Assembly: GCF_022662015.1 (NCBI RefSeq)
Contig: NZ_JAKMCM010000006.1
Location: forward strand, 1 to 64,000
DNA: 64,000 nucleotides
Source of the DNA: Aestuariivivens sediminicola
GTDB taxonomy: Bacteria > Bacteroidota > Bacteroidia > Flavobacteriales > Flavobacteriaceae
Direction of reading: 5' to 3'
Part shown: positions 59,428-64,000 of the stretch, piece by piece
Layout: the number at the start of each line of letters is the position of its first letter
How positions within the stretch are numbered: position 1 is the first letter of the stretch
Translations under genes and position numbers: made by a program
Notes under the pieces: model-generated
The model's input: the letters and a program-made list of their open reading frames with translations, nothing else
The model's database searches: none
Told to the model about the DNA's origin: nothing

Positions 59428-62400
59428 TTATCTTTTTAGTGTAAAATGGCCCATAAAAGTTCTCCCGTCGGCCAGAGAAACCTTGAACCAGTAATCATCA
59501 GTTGGTAATAGAGCACCATTAAATGTACCATCCCATCCTTGTGAAAATGGTGGCAGCTGCTTGATTAATTTACCAAATCGGTCAAAGATATAAATGTCGC
59601 TATTTGCTTGTAAAGTTGATAAACCTTGTAATTGCCAGTAGTCATTTCGACCATCACCATTCGGCGTGAAAAACTTTCGGTACCCTACCACATAAACATC
59701 TAATTCTACTACACCACAAATAGCATCCCTAACAAAGAGGGTATAGACTCCTGCTCTTACCTGATTAAATACCGGACTGTCCTGATAGGGAAAACTAATT
59801 TCATTGTCTTTTGATTCTAGTGCGAATTGGTAGTTTCCTGCACCCAGGCCATTGGGGTTGTTTATGGTAACAGAATTATTCTCCGAAATATCTACAATGG
59901 TAAGGTCGTTTTGAGTAATATTCGCCAGCTCTGATGCTTGTACGGAAACCATTTTCGTTCTTGAGCAGAGGGTAACAGGATGTGTTAATGTTATAAAATA
60001 GTTACCAGGAGTTGATACCTCTAAATTCTCCGAACCGCCTAAGAAAGTACCATCTTCAAAATACCATTCGTATTGAAAGGTTTCATTCATATTGCTTTGT
60101 AATGGAGATAAGAGGACCGTGAAGGTGGGATCAGAGGTACAGACAATTTCCTCTTCATTTATAGTGAAGTCTGGCAGTGGATGAACGATAAGGTCGATAC
60201 TGGTTGACGCCGAACAATTGGGATTTACAGGGTTAATTACCTGAACTGTGATGCTTTGATTCCCCGAAATAAGCGGGTTTGGTAATTCCGTGCTATTGGT
60301 TATTTGCATCCCATTTTCATCTATAAAATCATAAAAGATGTCCATCCCAGTTTGAGCACCTCTTATTGTTGACTCGAAGGCTGAGGTATCAAAGGCATAG
60401 GTACCGTCATTATCTACATCGCCTGCATCACCATCACAAACCACCTGAGGAAGGACTGTGTTTGCCACAGGTTGTTCATCTATAATAAATTCTAATGTCG
60501 TTTCATCATAACATGGGCCATCCGGGTCTAGAGTTATATTATTAGTCACTCTTATGGTAATGGTCTGAGAGGAAATGAATAAAGGATTTGCTATCGGGCT
60601 TACAACGTCATTACCGTTGCCATCTTTAAGGGGATTTCCATTGTCATCCCAATAGGTAATGGTGATATCTGCAGGGTCTTGAGCTCCTAAAATGCTGCTC
60701 TCAATAGATGCCGTGTCCAAATTGTAAAAACCGTCGTTTATAGGGGTGCCATCCGAGCCATCATCACATACGCGATCAATGGTTACAGGATTCGCTATTG
60801 GCAATGCCTCTACGACCAATAAATTTGGAAATTCTTCCAAACCAAGACAATCATTACCTAAATCACTTTTTATGCGGACCCAAATATTCTGAACATTTGG
60901 TGAATTTATATTTTGATGGTTAGCGATAGCTGTTATTTCATTTAATTCCGTTTCGGCATCAATTTGGTTTTCGTACAAATGGACACTTACATCGATGGTA
61001 GAAAAAATAACATTACTAATATGGTCCCTAAAAGCGGTCATGTCAAAAGTAGCGACGCCATCCCTGGGATCAAGGCCATCATCACACTCAAAAATTGAAG
61101 CGGGATTATACGTACTTAAAGCACCGCTGTAGGGGTTAACCACTAAGGTTAGTGGTACCACTCTGTAACAACTTTCGGGATCTTCCGCCCGTATCCATAT
61201 GGTCTCAGACATAAATCCGAGGGCATCCTGATGGGCTGTGGGATCCGGTATGGGATTCGATCCATTCTCGGCCTCTGATTGCGTCGAATAATATGTAAAA
61301 CTTAAATTATTGGACAAATAATTGGAATCGATGTCTTCTTTTATCCAATCCAAAGTGAGATTGAAGTAGGCCTGACCATCGTTTGAAACATCATCGCATT
61401 GCGAATAGGTGCCCGGGGTATTCACTATGGGTAATGGATGTACTGTTAATAATGCTGTTTCCGAATAGACCCCACAGGTATTACCACTGCGATCTAATTT
61501 TACCCTGTATTGATACTTATCAAAACCTAGAGGTACATTTAGGATTTCCAGAACGCCGGATTGTGATCCATTATAATTCATTCCATTCATTAATGCAGAC
61601 CAATTCACACCATCAGTGCTCCATTCCCATTGAAACACATCCGCCTCCGGAGCATTCACGAATAAGGTTGTTGCAGACGACTCACAAACTTCCGTATTTA
61701 AAGGTTGCTCCGAAATAAGAATTGGAGCCGATATTAAATAGTCTGGGTTAGGTATGGTATACCCGTCAGAGGCGTTGTTAACCAGTCCATTAAGGTCCAC
61801 CGTAGCTGCGCTATCACCGAGTAGATCATCATTATTTGCATCAGAAAAGCCGGCTTCAATCACATCGCTGCAGCCATCTCCATCACTATCCAGATCGCTA
61901 TAATTGAAATTGCCATCCGTATCCGAATCAGACAAGGAATAGCCCATAACTCCATTATCCGGAGCTGTTTCGGCCACATCGGTCCACCCATTGGATCCAT
62001 AATCCGGTCCGTCTTCAATGCCATCTAGACCAGAATCAGAAAAGATTCCGGATTGTTCACTTTCAATGAGGTCATAAATCCCGTCATTATCACTATCAAG
62101 ATCGAGGTAATCGGGTACGCCGTCATTGTCAGTATCAACAGGTAGCACTGCCGGGTCATAGGCATCATCCAATCCATTGAGATTGTCATCAACTCCGCTC
62201 GGTAGGATTAAAACACCTAAATTCTCAATAAAATCCGGTATACCGTCATTGTCACTGTCCAAATCCAATTCGTCTTTAACACCGTCATTGTCGTTATCCC
62301 TTTTAAAGCAGGTTAATGATATTATACCCTGCATAGAAGAGTTATTTGAAATATTCGAGAGATGATGTATAAAAGAGAAGCTGTCTACCTGATTTGCAAA

Positions 62401-64000
62401 GAACTGGTATGGTGTATTACCATTGGGAGAAGGATTTAATTTGAAATGAATTTCAGAACCGGAAATCTGGGTGATACCTGTTTCAAAGACACCGTCAAAA
62501 TTAGAATCCACGATTAGTCTATCATCCGGATCTATCAATGTAATATTTTTATCCACCGGAGCAATTCGAGCAATAAAGTATGCGCCATCAATAATAACAT
62601 CTGTCACTGAAGTGTCCTCTTCATACTTAACATTAACAGCTTCGGTAAAGTTAAGCGTATAGTCATTTTGTTCATTTGCACCGGCTAAAACCGTACTGGC
62701 AAAGTTTCCGGAAACATCAGCGGTAAAGGTGTTGGAGGCATTTGAAAATGTATAACTTGAACTTGTGATGGTTGTATTAATGCTGCCATCCTCGAAAATT
62801 AATTGCGGTGCATTGATATTTTGGATATCTATGGTAACATCTCCTTTAGATTCAGTACAGTTAAGAATACCATCATTATCATTGTCGATATCAATATTGT
62901 CAATAATACCATCATTGTCGATATCATCTGGGCAAATACTTACCGGAACTTCAATGGATTCTAAACGTTCTAATGTGCATGTAATTTCTCCAATGAGTTT
63001 GTATTTACCCGGATCAGATGGTGTTATAGAGGGAATATTGGAAGAAACCAATTGGAAGCCGGTGCCATCATCGAACCACCATTCATAATTGTCAAAATTT
63101 TGGGTGTTGGCGGCCTCAAGCGTAATGTTGGGGATACAATTCCCTAAAGTGGCGAATTCAGCGTCAAAATTAATCTCGGGCGCTGAAGGAAACCCGGAAT
63201 AGAAACTTCCCGAGGTGGCAACTCCATTGAAATTAAAATAGGCACAATACAATTCATCAGTGCTTTGAACTGAAATGTTTCCAAAAAGTCCCGTAACCTT
63301 GTAGGTCACGTAGTCCGATTTTCCATTAACGCTACTAGGACCAATAGTGCTAAAATTGGAGATAGGTGTGTTGTTAATGGTTACCGTAGCACCGGTTTTT
63401 GTGACTATAGTAACCCCTCCTGAATATGTTGTTGAACCGATGCTTTCTATTTGGGCGATGTTGTCCAGGTTACCACGGGCTTCACAACTTAAGGGAGGTA
63501 CAAAAAACATCCCCTGGTTGGCTTCATTATCAGTTGCACCTACGCCTTGATAGGCAAATACGTCTTGCGAGGTTTCAACATATAGATTACCACCACTGTT
63601 ATACTGGTCTCCTTCGATGACATAGTATTCACCCGCATTGATTGTTGCTATCGGACCACTTTCGTTAACGCTTACAGATGTATTGTCCGTATGGGCTACA
63701 ATTAAAATATTTTCCCATTCATTCAATCCATCACCACGAACGAAAATATATTCCTTACCGACCTTATCAAGGCCCACTATCTGATCTATTCCGTAATCCC
63801 TTCCACCTCCATTGTGAAAACTACCGTTGGCAGATCCACAATTCACTGCAATAGGCTTGTCTGAATTTACTAGGCATCCGATAAGACCATCTCTGTTTGC
63901 AACACTAAATGAACTGTTTGTGGCTATGGTGTAGCTCTCTGTTTTGTTCAATGTAACTGAAATGGGTGTCGAACCCGTATAATTGTCGATAATAAGGCCA
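59428..64000 (-). CDS. Giant surface protein with IgGFc-binding-like domain and T9SS type B domain (5' end missing)
   Basis: More than 1,520 residues; the frame is open to the right edge and continues upstream of it (…NYTGSTPISVTLNKTES), so the start is outside. The visible N-terminal part (~60-280) resembles IgGFc-binding protein domains (GLIGCLVNSDKPIAVNCGSANG, QIVGLDKVGKEYIFVRGDG). TSP3-like calcium repeats follow (DIDNDNDGI, DLDSDNDGIPD, VDTDNDGVPDYLDLDSDNDGI in series), then several Ig-like domains with CDDVSNDGQAYFNL-type units. The C-terminus is a gliding-motility-associated T9SS type B domain (FFTPNGDGRNDYW, IYIFDRFGKLI, WDGTFNGALLPTDDYWF). It is probably an adhesin. Confidence 0.9.
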   Translation of the reverse strand, partial: GLIIDNYTGSTPISVTLNKTESYTIATNSSFSVANRDGLIGCLVNSDKPIAVNCGSANGSFHNGGGRDYGIDQIVGLDKVGKEYIFVRGDGLNEWENILIVAHTDNTSVSVNESGPIATINAGEYYVIEGDQYNSGGNLYVETSQDVFAYQGVGATDNEANQGMFFVPPLSCEARGNLDNIAQIESIGSTTYSGGVTIVTKTGATVTINNTPISNFSTIGPSSVNGKSDYVTYKVTGLFGNISVQSTDELYCAYFNFNGVATSGSFYSGFPSAPEINFDAEFATLGNCIPNITLEAANTQNFDNYEWWFDDGTGFQLVSSNIPSITPSDPGKYKLIGEITCTLERLESIEVPVSICPDDIDNDGIIDNIDIDNDNDGILNCTESKGDVTIDIQNINAPQLIFEDGSINTTITSSSYTFSNASNTFTADVSGNFASTVLAGANEQNDYTLNFTEAVNVKYEEDTSVTDVIIDGAYFIARIAPVDKNITLIDPDDRLIVDSNFDGVFETGITQISGSEIHFKLNPSPNGNTPYQFFANQVDSFSFIHHLSNISNNSSMQGIISLTCFKRDNDNDGVKDELDLDSDNDGIPDFIENLGVLILPSGVDDNLNGLDDAYDPAVLPVDTDNDGVPDYLDLDSDNDGIYDLIESEQSGIFSDSGLDGIEDGPDYGSNGWTDVAETAPDNGVMGYSLSDSDTDGNFNYSDLDSDGDGCSDVIEAGFSDANNDDLLGDSAATVDLNGLVNNASDGYTIPNPDYLISAPILISEQPLNTEVCESSATTLFVNAPEADVFQWEWSTDGVNWSALMNGMNYNGSQSGVLEILNVPLGFDKYQYRVKLDRSGNTCGVYSETALLTVHPLPIVNTPGTYSQCDDVSNDGQAYFNLTLDWIKEDIDSNYLSNNLSFTYYSTQSEAENGSNPIPDPTAHQDALGFMSETIWIRAEDPESCYRVVPLTLVVNPYSGALSTYNPASIFECDDGLDPRDGVATFDMTAFRDHISNVIFSTIDVSVHLYENQIDAETELNEITAIANHQNINSPNVQNIWVRIKSDLGNDCLGLEEFPNLLVVEALPIANPVTIDRVCDDGSDGTPINDGFYNLDTASIESSILGAQDPADITITYWDDNGNPLKDGNGNDVVSPIANPLFISSQTITIRVTNNITLDPDGPCYDETTLEFIIDEQPVANTVLPQVVCDGDAGDVDNDGTYAFDTSAFESTIRGAQTGMDIFYDFIDENGMQITNSTELPNPLISGNQSITVQVINPVNPNCSASTSIDLIVHPLPDFTINEEEIVCTSDPTFTVLLSPLQSNMNETFQYEWYFEDGTFLGGSENLEVSTPGNYFITLTHPVTLCSRTKMVSVQASELANITQNDLTIVDISENNSVTINNPNGLGAGNYQFALESKDNEISFPYQDSPVFNQVRAGVYTLFVRDAICGVVELDVYVVGYRKFFTPNGDGRNDYWQLQGLSTLQANSDIYIFDRFGKLIKQLPPFSQGWDGTFNGALLPTDDYWFKVSLADGRTFMGHFTLKR

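Overview
The window looks like a chromosomal segment of a gliding, aerobic or microaerobic member of the Bacteroidota, most likely Flavobacteriaceae. The signs are: several proteins with type IX secretion (T9SS) C-terminal sorting domains, including a giant type B one at the right edge; many promoters with the Bacteroidota -7 element TAnnTTTG and A-rich starts instead of strong Shine-Dalgarno sites; a fused CcoN/CcoO cbb3 oxidase; a LETM1-related biofilm protein; and a fused E1 alpha/beta 2-oxoacid dehydrogenase. I see no rRNA, tRNA, integrase or complete insertion sequence.

Layout. 1-4.1 kb: two secreted T9SS proteins, then a repeat-rich, gene-poor stretch in which a small GIY-YIG nuclease gene sits among dispersed palindromic repeats and between two 97-bp direct repeats. 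4.1-11.6 kb: nucleoside phosphorylase, YciH/SUI1 factor, 2OG-Fe(II) oxygenase, fused E1 2-oxoacid dehydrogenase with a sterol desaturase-like protein, an FG-GAP-like T9SS protein and a 3D-domain protein. 11.6-13.1 kb: an apparently empty region that, on the minus strand, holds five tandem small ORFs. Four encode nearly identical 28-residue basic peptides that differ mostly by synonymous changes. Next to them is a 66-bp/22-bp nested repeat. 13.1-20.9 kb: housekeeping genes (aldo/keto reductase, MazG-like protein, IlvE, DUF4920 lipoprotein, MnmD, TIGR01777 epimerase, LETM1-related protein, Cu/Zn SOD).

21-38.2 kb is a low-oxygen respiration block: hemN, a tandem universal stress protein, the cbb3 oxidase operon ccoS-NO-Q-P-G-H plus a TauE/SafE-like protein, a CcoI-type copper ATPase and a Crp/Fnr regulator. 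Three palindromes of the form ATGAYATWTRTCAT lie exactly 22 bp upstream of a -7 element in front of hemN, ccoS and the copper ATPase, which points to one Fnr-type regulon. Embedded in the block is a TetR-ABC-HlyD-TolC export operon whose ATPase has lost most catalytic motifs.

38.3-64 kb: a vWA/MoxR-like ATPase pair; a two-gene sucrose unit (a sucrose-phosphate phosphatase fused to a GH100-like neutral invertase, then a sucrose-phosphate synthase-like glycosyltransferase); YdeI-like and M1 peptidase genes; a MarR-led fatty acid beta-oxidation operon with a clear operator; lysA; sucC; small conserved proteins; uvrB; and the C-terminal part of a giant adhesin-like protein that runs off the window.
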